A stretch of DNA of 28,315 bases from Candidatus Marinamargulisbacteria bacterium SCGC AAA071-K20 (lineage in GTDB: Bacteria > Margulisbacteria > Marinamargulisbacteria > GCA-2716485 > AAA071-K20), in the NCBI GenBank assembly GCA_003265975.1, contig QFBU01000013.1, positions 1 to 28,315 of the forward strand, written 5' to 3'. Positions 28,283-28,315 of this stretch are shown one piece after another. The stretch's first letter is position 1, and each line of letters begins with the position of its first letter. The position numbers were made by a program, and so were the translations under genes. Below the pieces are notes generated by a model. That model did not search any database and was not told the origin of the DNA. It saw nothing but the letters and a program-made list of their open reading frames with translations.

Positions 28283-28315
28283 CTTGAGTTGTCGTGTAGT
28301 TGCCGAACTTGTTTG

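Noticed and set aside
1..28315. CRISPR arrays, insertion sequences, attachment sites, phage structural genes
   Set aside because: No regularly spaced direct repeats, transposase motifs or terminal inverted repeats were seen. The tRNA could serve as an integration site, but no integrase or duplicated tRNA end is visible.

Overview
The window is bacterial: it has a tRNA-Leu with an encoded CCA tail and a consensus sigma-70-type promoter, an ABC exporter, an inositol-monophosphatase-family enzyme, and tight gene packing. The DNA is AT-leaning. Nothing in it fixes the phylum. Giant, Ala-rich, multidomain proteins with SecA-like ATPase modules would fit host-associated or predatory lineages (Chlamydiota, Legionellales-like, Omnitrophota/Margulisbacteria-like groups), but that is inference from gene style only.

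Layout. Positions 1-1028 (minus strand) hold the N-terminal 342 codons of an MsbA-type ABC exporter, cut by the left edge just as its nucleotide-binding domain begins. Immediately upstream of it, on the same strand, is tRNA-Leu(CAA) at 1045-1131, with its promoter at 1146-1174. Divergent from these is a HisN/IMPase-family phosphatase at 1206-1982 (plus strand). It converges, with a 26-nt gap, on a single minus-strand reading frame that fills the rest of the window (2009-28282 and open to the right edge), encoding at least 8757 residues.

The giant protein dominates the window. Most of it looks alpha-helical, Ala/Leu/Lys/Asp-rich and solenoid-like, with no hydrophobic stretch long enough to be a convincing membrane segment. 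Embedded in it, N to C, I see: a beta-rich module (about 1705-1778); a macro-domain-like segment (about 1868-2035); an OTU-like segment with a degenerate nucleophile position (about 2110-2297); two more copies of the beta module (about 2738-2833 and 4287-4392, the latter SH2-like in pattern); an Ala-rich low-complexity stretch (about 3735-3838); three tandem repeats of about 250 residues (about 4935-5565); two tandem repeats of about 75 residues (about 5572-5730); a possible His-Asp-Cys peptidase/acetyltransferase core (H7126, D7146, C7215); and near the C terminus a superfamily-2 ATPase module of SecA/DUF3638 flavour with recognisable motifs I, II, III, V and VI (about 7960-8420, Walker A Lys = K8000). 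All residue numbers count from the ATG at 28282.

The ATPase module is the best supported domain; the others are pattern-level calls. The combination (ATPase plus macro-like plus OTU/CE-protease-like segments on a giant helical scaffold) suggests a very large effector, toxin or intracellular machine acting on ADP-ribose or ubiquitin-type signalling. That functional reading is inference. The small genes on the left look like ordinary housekeeping neighbours and show no clear link to it.
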